A DNA stretch of 64,000 bases from Chloroflexota bacterium (GTDB lineage: Bacteria; Chloroflexota; Anaerolineae; Anaerolineales; Villigracilaceae), in the NCBI GenBank assembly GCA_016234495.1, contig JACRBI010000024.1, positions 124,001-188,000 on the forward strand, written 5' to 3'. The translations under genes and the position numbers were made by a program. The notes beneath the pieces are model-generated. The model was not told where the DNA came from and did no database searches. It saw only the letters and a list, made by a program, of their open reading frames with translations. The first letter of the stretch is position 1. Every line of letters begins with the position of its first letter. Of the stretch, positions 1 through 9,051 are shown piece after piece.

Positions 1-1
1 A

Positions 2-892
2 CTTTGGGCTGGTCTGCGTTTAATTCGGCTTTACCGCCCCGATATCATTCACACCCACTTCGCCGTCCCATCCGGCGCCCTCGCGTGGGCATTATCCATT
101 TTGAGCGGCCTGCCTTATGTGTTGACCGCGCATTTAGGCGATGTGCCCGGCGGCGTTCCGGAAAAAACAGGCCAGTGGTTCCGCTGGCTTGAACCGTTCA
201 CAAAGCCCATTTGGAAGCGCGCAAAAAAAGTGGCGGCTGTCAGTGAATTTACCCGTCAACTTGCTTTACAGCACTATTCCGTGAATGTCAGCGTGATACC
301 CAATGGCGTGGATGTAAAACACCTTGCCATATCTGATGTAAAAGTCAACCAGCCTCCGCAGATTATTTTCGCCGGGCGTTTTGTGCATCAGAAAAACCCA
401 ATTGCCATCGTGCATATCCTTTCCCAGCTAAAAGACCTTGACTGGCAGTGTACAATGTTGGGCGACGGCCCAATGCTTGAGGATGTAAAACAGGAGATTG
501 AGAAGGCCGGCTTGAACAAGCGGTTCAGCCTGCCTGGTTGGGTCACGCCTGAAGAGGTGTTGGAGCATTTCTCGAAAAGCGATATTCTATTTATGCCGTC
601 ATTTTCTGAAGGGCTGCCGGTCGTTGGCGTGCAGGCGCTTGCCAAAGGGCTTGCCATTGTCGCGAGTAGAATCGGCGGCTTTATGGATCTGGTGGATGAA
701 AACAGGAACGGTTATTTAATTGACGTGCGAGACAATTTCGCCTTCGCGGAAAAACTGCGCATGATTATTTCCAACCCGCCGCTCCTTTTGCAATTGCGTG
801 AGGCTAGCTTGAAAAAATCACAGGATTTTGACATTCAAAAAATAGCCGATCGGTATCAAACAATATTTCAGGAAGTATTGAATGTCAATTAA
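2..892 (+). CDS. Glycosyltransferase family 4, 5'-truncated by window edge
   Basis: The reading frame is open from base 2, so the true start lies upstream of the window. The first visible residues already form the GT4 N-terminal domain, with RPDIIHTHFAVPSG just before residue 30. The C-terminal donor-binding half carries IFAGRFVHQKNP and the acidic FMPSFSEGLPVVGVQAL stretch typical of the GT-B nucleotide-sugar site. It probably transfers a sugar onto a lipid-linked glycan at the cytoplasmic face of the membrane. Its last codons overlap the next epimerase start by 11 bases, so the two are co-translated. Acceptor and donor cannot be read from sequence. A start at base 101 would cut the fold and is rejected. 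Confidence 0.9.
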   Translation, partial: LWAGLRLIRLYRPDIIHTHFAVPSGALAWALSILSGLPYVLTAHLGDVPGGVPEKTGQWFRWLEPFTKPIWKRAKKVAAVSEFTRQLALQHYSVNVSVIPNGVDVKHLAISDVKVNQPPQIIFAGRFVHQKNPIAIVHILSQLKDLDWQCTMLGDGPMLEDVKQEIEKAGLNKRFSLPGWVTPEEVLEHFSKSDILFMPSFSEGLPVVGVQALAKGLAIVASRIGGFMDLVDENRNGYLIDVRDNFAFAEKLRMIISNPPLLLQLREASLKKSQDFDIQKIADRYQTIFQEVLNVN

Positions 893-1952
893 AACCATTG
901 TTTCCATTGTAGGCGCGCGTCCCCAGTTTATAAAATCTGCGCCGGTTTCGCGCGCGCTAGCCTCTGAATTCAGGGAGGTTTTAATTCACACTGGCCAGCA
1001 TTATGACTACGGAATGTCTGATATATTCTTCTCCGAAATGGAAATGCGCCCGCCTGATTTTAATTTGGGAATTGGGGGCGGTTCGCACGGCGAGCAGACA
1101 GGAAAAATGCTTATCGGACTGGAAAAATTTTTCAACGAAGCAAAGCCCGATTGCGTGCTGGTATATGGAGATACGAATTCAACTCTGGCCGGGGCTCTTG
1201 CAGCTGCCAAGGCGCAGATTCCGCTTGCGCATGTGGAAGCAGGCTTGAGGTCATATAACCGAGCGATGCCGGAAGAGCTCAATCGCGTGTTGACTGACCA
1301 CGTATCCACCCTGTTATTCTGCCCCACTGATGTGGCGGTTGAAAATCTGGTGAAGGAGGGAATTACAAAAGGCGTCCATCGTGTTGGCGATGTGATGTAT
1401 GACGCGCTACTTCATAATTTGGAAGTGGCTCGTAAAAAATCACAAATCCAGAAAAAACTTGATTTAAAAAAAGGCAGGTACGCGCTGGCTACTGTTCATC
1501 GGGCTGCCAACACAGATGACAAGGAGCGCATGCAATCGATCTTGAGCGCGCTCAGACAGCTTTCTTCGCGCGTTGTTTTTCCCGTGCATCCGCGGACGCG
1601 TAAAATGATGCAGGAGTGGGGAGTGTCTGCCAGCTCAAATGTGTCGATGATTGAGCCTGTGGGTTATTTTGACATGCTTGCTTTGCAGGAAAATTCAAAT
1701 TGTATTTTGACCGATTCAGGCGGAGTGCAGAAGGAAGCCTATCTTGCAGGAGTGCGCTGTATTACTCTACGGGAGGAAACCGAGTGGGTGGAAACGGTTG
1801 CCGCAGGCTGGAACCGGCTCGCAGGCGTGGACGAGAAGTTGATCGTTGACCTGTTTGAAAACTGGTTTCCGAAAAGCGAGCGCGCACCTTTGTATGGTGA
1901 TGGTCACTCTGCAAAACAAATTTGTGAGATTCTTTCAAACTCGTTGAAATAA
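882..1952 (+). CDS. wbpI: Non-hydrolysing UDP-sugar 2-epimerase, WecB/WbpI type
   Basis: At 356 aa this matches the family length. Visible motifs are VGARPQFIK near residue 10, HTGQHYD near 47, GDTNST near 98, HVEAGLRSYNR near 116 and LTDSGGVQKEA near 275, which form the UDP-sugar 2-epimerase active site. The family inverts C2 of UDP-GlcNAc-type sugars. The next three sugar genes are WbpB-, WbpD- and WbpE-like, so I infer the substrate is UDP-2,3-diacetamido-2,3-dideoxy-glucuronate, giving the mannuronate form (WbpI, EC 5.1.3.23). Plain WecB (UDP-GlcNAc to UDP-ManNAc) is the alternative. The start overlaps the upstream glycosyltransferase. Confidence 0.85.
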   Translation: MSIKTIVSIVGARPQFIKSAPVSRALASEFREVLIHTGQHYDYGMSDIFFSEMEMRPPDFNLGIGGGSHGEQTGKMLIGLEKFFNEAKPDCVLVYGDTNSTLAGALAAAKAQIPLAHVEAGLRSYNRAMPEELNRVLTDHVSTLLFCPTDVAVENLVKEGITKGVHRVGDVMYDALLHNLEVARKKSQIQKKLDLKKGRYALATVHRAANTDDKERMQSILSALRQLSSRVVFPVHPRTRKMMQEWGVSASSNVSMIEPVGYFDMLALQENSNCILTDSGGVQKEAYLAGVRCITLREETEWVETVAAGWNRLAGVDEKLIVDLFENWFPKSERAPLYGDGHSAKQICEILSNSLK

Positions 1953-2025
1953 AATCCTTCAAACCTTTTTTCACTTGACAGGGATTGTTTTCCATGCGAG
2001 AATTCAGAAACTGAATGTTCGCATT

Positions 2026-2484
2026 ATGACAAAGATCAAGCAACACGAATACACACTTCTAAACGAAATAGCCCAGGATTCGATGGTAACCCAGTCCAAC
2101 TTGTCGGATCGGCTGGGCATTGCTGTCGGCAGTGTCAACTGGTACATCAAGCGGTTGATCCACCGCGGCTGGGTCAAGGTCTCACACCTCGACCGCACCC
2201 GCCTAAAATACGATTTGACCGCTGAGGGCATGACAGTTTTTACACAAAGAGCCTTGTCCTTTGCGCGTGATTCGCTCAAGGTATATGGCAATTACCGCGA
2301 AAAGGCAAAACTGCTTGCGCTTGAGCTTAAACAAAAAGAGGTCAAGCAGGTATATATTGACGGGAATGATGAAATCATGGATATTTTACGCCTGACCTGT
2401 ATTGAAGCGGGAATTCAAATTAATGAAACTCCGAGCGATGTCGTTCTAAAAGTAGACGGACAAGGATATCGGATCGGCTGGTAA
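2026..2484 (+). CDS. MarR-type winged-helix regulator of EPS-locus type
   Basis: About 152 aa. The N-terminal half is a winged helix: NEIAQDS, then the helix-turn-helix VTQSNLSDRLGIAVGSVNWY, then wing residues ending LTAEGMTVF. A charged helix rich in Lys and Glu follows. The layout resembles MarR-family regulators found inside exopolysaccharide clusters. I use the ATG at 2026 rather than the TTG at 1975, because the family starts close to the first helix. The bases at 1975-1980 (TTGACA) could instead be a -35 box, with a weak GAGAAT 17 bases downstream. It sits between the epimerase and the dehydrogenase of the same sugar pathway, so it probably controls this locus. Confidence 0.7.
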   Translation: MTKIKQHEYTLLNEIAQDSMVTQSNLSDRLGIAVGSVNWYIKRLIHRGWVKVSHLDRTRLKYDLTAEGMTVFTQRALSFARDSLKVYGNYREKAKLLALELKQKEVKQVYIDGNDEIMDILRLTCIEAGIQINETPSDVVLKVDGQGYRIGW

Positions 2485-2536
2485 TTATTATGCTGGATAT
2501 TTTTTGATTGGGTTGATTAACCCGGAAAGGAATTAC

Positions 2537-3475
2537 ATGTCTAAAAATTTTGCTGTGATCGGCGTTGGCGGTTATATTGCTCCCCGTCATTTGCGTGCGA
2601 TACGTGACACAGACAATCAATTGGTTGCCGCCGTTGACCCAAAGGATTCAGTTGGCGTGCTGGATCAATACTCCTTCGATGTAAAGTTCTTTACAGAGAT
2701 CGAGCGCTTCGACCGCCACCTGGAAAAACTGCGGCGCGGCCCCGAGGAAGGGCATGTTCATTATGTTTCGATCTGCTCTCCAAACTACCTGCATGATTCA
2801 CACTGCCGGCTTGCATTACGGGCAGGAGCGGATGTGATCTGCGAAAAGCCGCTGGTGATCAACCCGTGGAACTTTGACGCGCTCGAAGAGTTGGAAGCTG
2901 AGACAAAACATCGCATCCACACGATCCTACAGTTAAGAGTACACCCGGAGTTGATCAAGCTCCGAGAGTCGCTGCAGAAATCAAGCGGCCAGCATGATGT
3001 GGAGTTGACCTACATCACAAGCCGCGGTCCCTGGTATCAAGTCTCCTGGAAGGGGCACGAGGACAAATCCGGCGGAGTCGCTACAAACATCGGCGTGCAT
3101 TTCTTCGATCTATTGTTGTGGCTGTTTGGTTCTGTAAACGGGATCAAGGTATATCATTCCGACAACAGCCGCATGTCCGGGTTCATCGAGTTGGAACATG
3201 CGCGTGTGCGCTGGTTCCTTTCGGTGGACAAAAATGACCTGCCATTTTCTGCGAAGGCGGGCGGCAAAACAACCTATCGCTCCATTACAGTGGATGGAAA
3301 AGAAATTGAATTTTCGGAAGGCTTTACCGACCTGCACACCCGCGTCTATGAAGAGACACTGGCAGGCCGCGGATTTGGCATTAAAGATGCGCGTCCTTCC
3401 ATTTCTTTAACCCATGCCATCCGAACATCCGCAATTTCGCCGAAGGATGAATCCGCTCATCGGTTTCTAAAGTAG
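2537..3475 (+). CDS. wbpB: Gfo/Idh/MocA oxidoreductase, WbpB/WlbA-type UDP-GlcNAcA 3-dehydrogenase
   Basis: 312 aa from the ATG at 2537, which has GGAAAGG seven bases upstream; an in-frame start at 2504 lacks such a site. The Rossmann segment [17 protein letters not shown] opens the protein, and ICEKPLVIN near residue 105 is the EKP dinucleotide motif of the Gfo/Idh/MocA family. The central alpha/beta domain contains [20 protein letters not shown], as in WlbA/WbpB. Family members oxidise C3 of UDP-GlcNAc-uronate with NAD+, giving the keto sugar used by the aminotransferase WbpE. The wbpD- and wbpE-like genes follow, which strongly supports this assignment. No WbpA 6-dehydrogenase is visible in the window. 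Confidence 0.85.
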   Translation: MSKNFAVIGVGGYIAPRHLRAIRDTDNQLVAAVDPKDSVGVLDQYSFDVKFFTEIERFDRHLEKLRRGPEEGHVHYVSICSPNYLHDSHCRLALRAGADVICEKPLVINPWNFDALEELEAETKHRIHTILQLRVHPELIKLRESLQKSSGQHDVELTYITSRGPWYQVSWKGHEDKSGGVATNIGVHFFDLLLWLFGSVNGIKVYHSDNSRMSGFIELEHARVRWFLSVDKNDLPFSAKAGGKTTYRSITVDGKEIEFSEGFTDLHTRVYEETLAGRGFGIKDARPSISLTHAIRTSAISPKDESAHRFLK

Positions 3476-3512
3476 CTCGCGTTTGTAACGTGACTAAAGA
3501 ATTCGCAAGATT

Positions 3513-3535
3513 GTCACGCTCCAAGCGTGACCTAC
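3513..3535. repeat. Palindromic repeat family A upstream of wbpD
   Basis: GTCACGCT, CCA, AGCGTGAC, then CTAC. It occupies the short gap between the WbpB- and WbpD-like genes and ends eleven bases before the ATG at 3547. It shares its layout with the copies at 43737 and 56094. Confidence 0.8.
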
Positions 3536-3546
3536 GGAAAATAACC

Positions 3547-4125
3547 ATGTCTGATTATTTTATTCATGAATCGAGTTATGTGGATGACGGCGCAGAGATC
3601 GGCAGCGGGACGAAGATATGGCATTTCTGCCACGTGATGCCGCAGGCAAAGATCGGCGAAAGATGCAACATCGGCCAGAATGTGCTTGTGTCTTCCGGCG
3701 TAACGCTTGGGAATAATGTGAAGATCCAGAACAATGTTTCACTTTATACAGGCGTCATTGTCGAAGACGATGTTTTCCTTGGCCCATCGATGGTGTTCAC
3801 CAACGTCATCAATCCGCGCAGTCATGTCAGCCGCAAGGATGAATACAAGACCACGCTGGTTCGCAAGGGCGCGTCCATTGGCGCGAACGCCACGATCGTT
3901 TGCGGAATAACTCTCGGCAAGTATTGCTTTATCGGCGCAGGCGCTGTTGTAACGAAGGATGTCCCTGATTATGCGCTGGCGTATGGTTCGCCTGCGCGCG
4001 TCCGCGGCTGGATGTGTCAGTGCGGTGAACAACTAAAATTCGAGGACGACCGCGCAGTCTGTAAAAGCTGCGGCGATGTTTATCGAAGGCAGGATCAAGT
4101 TGTCGGTCCAGAAAGAGGCGTTTGA
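3547..4125 (+). CDS. wbpD: Left-handed beta-helix N-acetyltransferase, WbpD type
   Basis: 192 aa from ATG 3547. Repeated hexapeptides ([51 protein letters not shown]) predict a left-handed beta helix that trimerises and uses acetyl-CoA. WbpD acetylates the 3-amino group of UDP-GlcNAc3NA after WbpE transamination. The C-terminus has a four-cysteine ribbon (CQCG near residue 160 and CKSCG near 178) that probably binds zinc, as in many WbpD homologues. An upstream GTG at 3490 would translate a palindromic repeat (3513-3535) and is rejected. The stop codon shares one base with the next start. Confidence 0.88.
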   Translation: MSDYFIHESSYVDDGAEIGSGTKIWHFCHVMPQAKIGERCNIGQNVLVSSGVTLGNNVKIQNNVSLYTGVIVEDDVFLGPSMVFTNVINPRSHVSRKDEYKTTLVRKGASIGANATIVCGITLGKYCFIGAGAVVTKDVPDYALAYGSPARVRGWMCQCGEQLKFEDDRAVCKSCGDVYRRQDQVVGPERGV

Positions 4126-5240
4126 TGATTCCATTGGTAGACCTTACGGCGCAGTATCATTCCATAAAAAAAGAAATCGACGCGGCAGTCCTCTCCACTT
4201 TGGAATCGGGACATTTTATTCTTGGGCCTGCTGTTACAAAGTTTGAGGAAAGTATCGCATCGTATCTGGGCGTGGACTTTGGAATTGGCCTTGCTTCGGG
4301 GACAGATGCTTTGGTGTTGGCATTGCGCGCATTAAATATCGGCGCGGGCGATGAAGTGATCATCCCCGCCTACACATTTTTCGCAACGGCGGGCACAGTG
4401 ATGTCTGTCGGCGCGAAGCCTGTGTTCGTGGATGTTGACCCGCAGAGTTATCAAATTGATGTGAGCAAAATCAAAGATGCGATCACATCAAAGACAAAGG
4501 CGATCATTCCCGTGCATCTTTATGGTCATCCTGCTGAGATGAATCCGATTCTTGAAATTGCGCGCGAGCATGGCTTGAAGGTCATCGAAGATAATGCGCA
4601 GGGTTTTGGCGCGGAGTATCTTGGCAGGAAGACCGGCACGTTTGGCGATATTGGATGCTTGAGTTTCTTCCCCACAAAAAACCTTGGCGCGTTTGGCGAT
4701 GCCGGCGGCGTGGTGACAAATGACTCTGCGCTGGCTGAACGACTGCGAATGTTAAGAACGCACGGCTGGAAGAAAAAATATTACTCCGAAGAGGTCGGTT
4801 ACAACAGCAGGCTCGACGCTTTGCAGGCCGCGATTCTGCAAGCCAAACTTCCGTATGCCGATGCGTGGAATGATAAACGCCGCGAACTGGCGCGTCGTTA
4901 TACTGCGCATCTTGCGCCGCTCGGGGTTGCCACTCCAGTAGAGCGTAATTGGGGCAGACATGTTTATCATTTATACATTATTCGCTGCCCGCGCCGCGAT
5001 GAATTGCAGGCGTTTTTAAAACAAAAGGGAATTGCCTCTGAGGTTTATTATCCCCTGCCGCCGCACCTTTCCGTTCCATGCCGCAGGTTTGGATACAAGG
5101 ATGGGGATTTTCCTCACGCTGAGCTTGCTGCCCGCGAGACGCTGGCGCTTCCGCTTTACCCGGAGCTGACTCTGCCTCAACAGGACGAAGTGATCGCGGC
5201 TGTGAGAGTTTACAGGCAAAAAAAATCGACTATTACTTGA
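4125..5240 (+). CDS. wbpE: DegT/DnrJ/EryC1 PLP aminotransferase, WbpE type
   Basis: 371 aa from the ATG at 4125, which overlaps the upstream stop codon. The family opening IPLVDLTAQY is followed by ILGPAVTKFEE and GLASGTDALVLALRAL. The PLP-binding lysine is in SFFPTKNLGAFGDAGGVV near residue 185. These enzymes transfer an amino group from glutamate to a 3- or 4-keto sugar nucleotide. Next to WbpB- and WbpD-like genes, the likely reaction is C3 amination of UDP-3-keto-GlcNAcA. The protein is full length and no motif is lost. Confidence 0.9.
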   Translation: MIPLVDLTAQYHSIKKEIDAAVLSTLESGHFILGPAVTKFEESIASYLGVDFGIGLASGTDALVLALRALNIGAGDEVIIPAYTFFATAGTVMSVGAKPVFVDVDPQSYQIDVSKIKDAITSKTKAIIPVHLYGHPAEMNPILEIAREHGLKVIEDNAQGFGAEYLGRKTGTFGDIGCLSFFPTKNLGAFGDAGGVVTNDSALAERLRMLRTHGWKKKYYSEEVGYNSRLDALQAAILQAKLPYADAWNDKRRELARRYTAHLAPLGVATPVERNWGRHVYHLYIIRCPRRDELQAFLKQKGIASEVYYPLPPHLSVPCRRFGYKDGDFPHAELAARETLALPLYPELTLPQQDEVIAAVRVYRQKKSTIT

Positions 5241-5252
5241 TAAGACTGACAG

Positions 5253-6107
5253 ATGAAAAAAAATATCGCTCCTTCGACCCGCACCACAAACGAACCTTTG
5301 ATCACAATAAAACCCCAACATGGATGGGTTTCTCTTGAATTAAATGACCTTTGGCGATACCGCGAGCTTTTATTCCTTCTTACCTGGCGGGATATCAAAG
5401 TACGCTATGCCCAAACTGTGCTTGGCGCAAGTTGGGCGGTGTTACAGCCATTGTTGACAATGATCATCTTCAGTGTGATCTTCGGCCAACTGGCAAATTT
5501 ACCATCAGACGGGATACCCTATCCAATCTTTACTTTCACAGCCTTGCTTCCCTGGCAATTATTTGCCTTCTCTCTCACCAATTCAAGCCAAAGCCTCGTG
5601 GGAAGTCAAAATTTGGTGAGCAAGGTTTATTTCCCGCGCCTTATTATCCCAATTGCCTCAGTTCTACCTAGCCTTGTGGATTTTGCGATCTCCTTCTTGG
5701 TGCTGCTCGGAATGTTAGCCTATTATCATATCCCATTCACAGTCCGCAGCCTGACCCTGCCTTTGTTTCTGTTATTAGCCATAATGAGCGCATTGGCAGC
5801 AGGGCTGTGGCTCTCGGCATTGAATGTGAAATATCGGGATATTCGTTATGTAGTGCCGTTCATGACTCTTTTCTGGCAATATGCCACACCGGTAGCCTAC
5901 TCTGCGTCCCTGATTCCCGAGGAGTGGCGTTTATTGTACGGCTTGAACCCGATGACAGGCGTAGTGGAAGGTTTCCGTTGGGCATTGCTGGGGAGCGGAA
6001 GAGTGGACGGAATGGTTTGGGTTTCCATTGCCATTATTGTTGTTATTCTTATTAGCGGGCTGGCTTATTTCAAACGTATGGAAGCCGCCTTTGCGGATGT
6101 GATCTGA
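5253..6107 (+). CDS. wzm: ABC-2 polysaccharide export permease (Wzm-like)
   Basis: 284 aa with six predicted membrane segments. The N-terminus has the cytoplasmic lead-in LWRYRELLFLLTWRDIKVRY, typical of TagG/Wzm/KpsM permeases, followed by GASWAVLQPLLTMIIFSVIF. The segment FWQYATPVAYSASLIP and the following NPMTGVVEGFRWALLG are also family hallmarks. It forms the membrane channel that moves a lipid-linked polysaccharide across the inner membrane, powered by the ATPase encoded one base downstream. The 12-base gap to the aminotransferase indicates one operon. Confidence 0.92.
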   Translation: MKKNIAPSTRTTNEPLITIKPQHGWVSLELNDLWRYRELLFLLTWRDIKVRYAQTVLGASWAVLQPLLTMIIFSVIFGQLANLPSDGIPYPIFTFTALLPWQLFAFSLTNSSQSLVGSQNLVSKVYFPRLIIPIASVLPSLVDFAISFLVLLGMLAYYHIPFTVRSLTLPLFLLLAIMSALAAGLWLSALNVKYRDIRYVVPFMTLFWQYATPVAYSASLIPEEWRLLYGLNPMTGVVEGFRWALLGSGRVDGMVWVSIAIIVVILISGLAYFKRMEAAFADVI

Positions 6108-6108
6108 C

Positions 6109-7359
6109 ATGAGTGATATAGCTATTCGAGTGGAAAATTTAGGCAAACAATACCACATTGGGGGAAAGCGGGCAGGTCAACGCACTTTTCGAGAAGCCCT
6201 TCTCGACACATTTGCTTCGCCAATCCGTTGGATGCGAGGTGAGCGAAAAGCATTTGAAACCTTTTGGGCACTGGATGATGTTTCCTTTGAAATTAAACAA
6301 GGGGAGGCGGTTGGGATCATTGGCCGTAATGGGGCTGGGAAAAGCACTTTGCTAAAAATACTCTCCCGAATCACAAAACCCACAAGAGGGAGAGTGGAGT
6401 TGTATGGCCGCGTCGCATCGCTGCTGGAAGTGGGTACGGGATTCCATAGTGAATTAAGTGGACGCGACAACATTTATCTAAACGGCGCAATCTTGGGTAT
6501 GAGCCGCAGGGAAATCAACCAAAAGTTCGATGAGATTGTGGATTTTTCAGGCGTTGAAAGGTTTTTAGATACACCGGTAAAACATTATTCAAGCGGCATG
6601 TATGTTCGCCTTGCATTTGCTGTCGCAGCCCATCTTGAACCGGAAATTTTGGTTGTAGATGAAGTGCTGGCAGTGGGAGACGCAGAATTCCAGAAGAAGA
6701 GCCTTGGAAAAATGAACGACGCTGCCCAAAAAGGCCGCACAGTACTTTTTGTAAGTCATAACATGGGTTCCATTCTTCAATTAACAAACCAGTGCATACT
6801 TCTGGACCGCGGGCGGGTTATTTCACACGGCAATTCCAGCGATGTTATTCATGAATATGGCGAGACCTCAAAAAAAAGCGGGAATTTTGCCTCCTATGCT
6901 ATTGAAGAAAACAAGCATGCTCAAATAACTGAGATCACAGTTACAAGCCTGGATCATAAACGAATAGAATCCCATCCCCATACTGAACCGTTCTTAATTA
7001 ATCTGAAATATCAGGTGGAAAAGTGGCCCATTGGAAGTTATATTTGTCTGGATGTTTTCAACGAAACTGACGTGAGAATATTGTGGTCGGCTGATGTGGC
7101 CAAATTTAATGAACTGACTCAAAAAAGAACCGCGGGAGAATATGAAGCTCGGATTCGCATTCCAGAAAATGTATTGGCGCCAGGCCATTACTATTTCACT
7201 ATTGCGATCTATGCTCCAGGGCACTCAACCCTGACAGACGTTAAGGACAAAGCTGTGTCCGTAGAAATCATAGACAATGGCACGTTTTTATCACACCTCG
7301 GCATAAAACATCATGCAGCAACAGTTATTGCTCTGGATTGGAACTCCAAAAAACTTTAG
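6109..7359 (+). CDS. wzt: ABC polysaccharide export ATPase with Wzt C-terminal domain
   Basis: 416 aa. Walker A is GIIGRNGAGKST near residue 71, the signature is HYSSGMYVRLAFA near 162, Walker B is EILVVDEVLAVGD near 182, and the H-loop is LFVSHN near 214. Residues 250-416 form an extra domain of the Wzt-C type (VEKWPIGSYICLDVFNETD onward). In O-antigen exporters that domain recognises the finished glycan end. It therefore pairs with the permease just upstream. The extra domain suggests the glycan is terminally modified, and the split methyltransferases of this locus are candidates for that modification. Confidence 0.92.
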   Translation: MSDIAIRVENLGKQYHIGGKRAGQRTFREALLDTFASPIRWMRGERKAFETFWALDDVSFEIKQGEAVGIIGRNGAGKSTLLKILSRITKPTRGRVELYGRVASLLEVGTGFHSELSGRDNIYLNGAILGMSRREINQKFDEIVDFSGVERFLDTPVKHYSSGMYVRLAFAVAAHLEPEILVVDEVLAVGDAEFQKKSLGKMNDAAQKGRTVLFVSHNMGSILQLTNQCILLDRGRVISHGNSSDVIHEYGETSKKSGNFASYAIEENKHAQITEITVTSLDHKRIESHPHTEPFLINLKYQVEKWPIGSYICLDVFNETDVRILWSADVAKFNELTQKRTAGEYEARIRIPENVLAPGHYYFTIAIYAPGHSTLTDVKDKAVSVEIIDNGTFLSHLGIKHHAATVIALDWNSKKL

Positions 7360-7471
7360 GAATTACAAAAGATATTGACCGTGTCAATTGAGCAATCAGT
7401 ATCAGACAGATCGTCAAGATTCACATTGCATATTGCCGCCGGAGATTTACTGTAGAGTTGTATACACCTGA

Positions 7472-8683
7472 ATGTCAAAATTCTCATTACTTTCCCACGT
7501 TCTCCCGCCATCTCCATCCGGACAAGCCGTAATGCTTTACCGGATTTTATCCGGCATTCCTAAAGATAAATACTACCTGATTCAAAGCTGCATCCCTCAC
7601 CTGGACGAGCAAAGTGAAAGCAGCATCTTTTATTTGCAAGCCCAATACTATTCCCTGCCCATCGAACCGCTACTGAATAGGCCTAGGAATTTTGGGCTGG
7701 CTCGCATACGCAAACTGATTAATCTCTTGTTACAGATTTATGTGCGTGCAAAAAACATTGCCGACATTTTACGCCAGGAACCTGAAACGTCAGCCCTTGT
7801 AGCATGTTCGGGTGACCTCGTTGATATTCCCGCCGGGTACCTATCATGCCGAATGCTGGGGATTCCGTTTTACGCCTACATTTTTGATGATTATATTTTT
7901 CAGTGGACGGGAGCGTATCGGTGGTTTGCAAAGTTGATCGCCCCCTTTATATTTAAGCATTCCGACGGAATCATTGGCCCCAACGAATTTATTTGTGAAG
8001 AATATCGGCAACGGTATGATGTAAAAGCCGTCCTAATTCGCAACCCATACGATAAGGTTGAGTTGGAAAAAGAGTCTCTTATTCGAACGCTACCCCAACA
8101 AGACGGAACGATCAAGATAATCTATACTGGCGCAATCTATCATGCCAATTTTGACTGCTTCCGTAATTTGATTCAGGCGATGAAGTCTTTGCACGAATAT
8201 TCCCTTGAGTTGCACATATTTACAGCTCAAACGCGTCAACAATTGGAAGAACAGGGGGTACAAAGTGAAAAAATGTTCGTACATTCGCACGTACCATACA
8301 GGGAAATCCTTGAACAACAACGCAATGCCGATATTTTATTTCTTCCATTGGCATTTGAATCCCCAATCCCGGAAGTCATTCGTACTTCAGCGCCGGGGAA
8401 GTTGGGGGAATATCTTGCAAGTGGCAGGCCGGTGTTGGCTCATGTTCCTGCGAACTCCTTCGCAGCCTATTACTTGAATAAAAATCAATGCGGATTGGTT
8501 GCAAGCATAAATGACCCTTCTGATCTAAAGGAACACATTCTTAAGTTGATCAACGATAAAATCTTTTGCAATATGATCACCCAAAATGCGCACCAAAAGG
8601 CTCAGCTAGATTTTGACCCGCAAGTCTCCCGGATGCGCCTCACTGATTTTTTATCCACCATCAGGCACAAGGATCAAGATTGA
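7472..8683 (+). CDS. Glycosyltransferase, GT4-like
   Basis: 403 aa. The N-terminus SLLSHVLPPSPSGQAVMLYRIL is the usual first strand and loop of GT4-type GT-B enzymes. The second Rossmann half carries IKIIYTGAIYHANF near residue 210 and PGKLGEYLASGRPVLAHVP near 310. The canonical E-x7-E motif is weakly kept. A 112-base gap separates it from wzt, the longest gap so far in the locus, so an internal promoter is possible although none is convincing. Donor and acceptor are unknown. Confidence 0.8.
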   Translation: MSKFSLLSHVLPPSPSGQAVMLYRILSGIPKDKYYLIQSCIPHLDEQSESSIFYLQAQYYSLPIEPLLNRPRNFGLARIRKLINLLLQIYVRAKNIADILRQEPETSALVACSGDLVDIPAGYLSCRMLGIPFYAYIFDDYIFQWTGAYRWFAKLIAPFIFKHSDGIIGPNEFICEEYRQRYDVKAVLIRNPYDKVELEKESLIRTLPQQDGTIKIIYTGAIYHANFDCFRNLIQAMKSLHEYSLELHIFTAQTRQQLEEQGVQSEKMFVHSHVPYREILEQQRNADILFLPLAFESPIPEVIRTSAPGKLGEYLASGRPVLAHVPANSFAAYYLNKNQCGLVASINDPSDLKEHILKLINDKIFCNMITQNAHQKAQLDFDPQVSRMRLTDFLSTIRHKDQD

Positions 8684-9051
8684 TTATTTTTTCAAGCATT
8701 GTTTCAAGGTTTAGATCCAAGATCAAAAACCGGTTATTTGGCAAACAAGTTCTTTTTACTTTATTTTCCCCATTAATGCCCTTATTGGTTAAAGTATTTA
8801 GTCATGTGGCTGAAGCTAGTCGTGGCAGCAATCTTTACCTGAAACACAGACACCTGCCAACGCAAGCACATTATTATCCCCCGGGACCAGATATTGCCGG
8901 CCTAAGACAAAGACAGGTATGGCAAAGGAAGAATGACCTTGCTGGCATAGATTTTCAGTCTGATCAACAGGCGCATCTTTTGCACAGCCTCGGGGTAACC
9001 TATGAACATGAGCGCCACTGGGATGTAAAGAAATCCGGGAGGCGAAAATAA
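8680..9051 (+). pseudogene. N-terminal remnant of a class I SAM methyltransferase
   Basis: 123 aa, starting with a TTG that overlaps the previous stop. Residues 60-110 (HYYPPGPDIAGL, then VWQRKNDLAGIDFQSDQQAHLLHSLG) resemble the leader region that precedes the catalytic domain in a family of class I methyltransferases found in glycan loci. No SAM-binding glycine motif follows; the frame ends in KKSGRRK and the next gene starts on the very next base. I infer a deletion removed the catalytic part and joined the stub to the downstream glycosyltransferase. It could alternatively be a small protein of its own. The family match is from memory of the motif. Confidence 0.5.

Noticed and set aside
3490..3546. 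Upstream GTG start of the WbpD-like gene
   Set aside because: It would encode a palindromic repeat and adds residues absent from the family; the ATG at 3547 fits.
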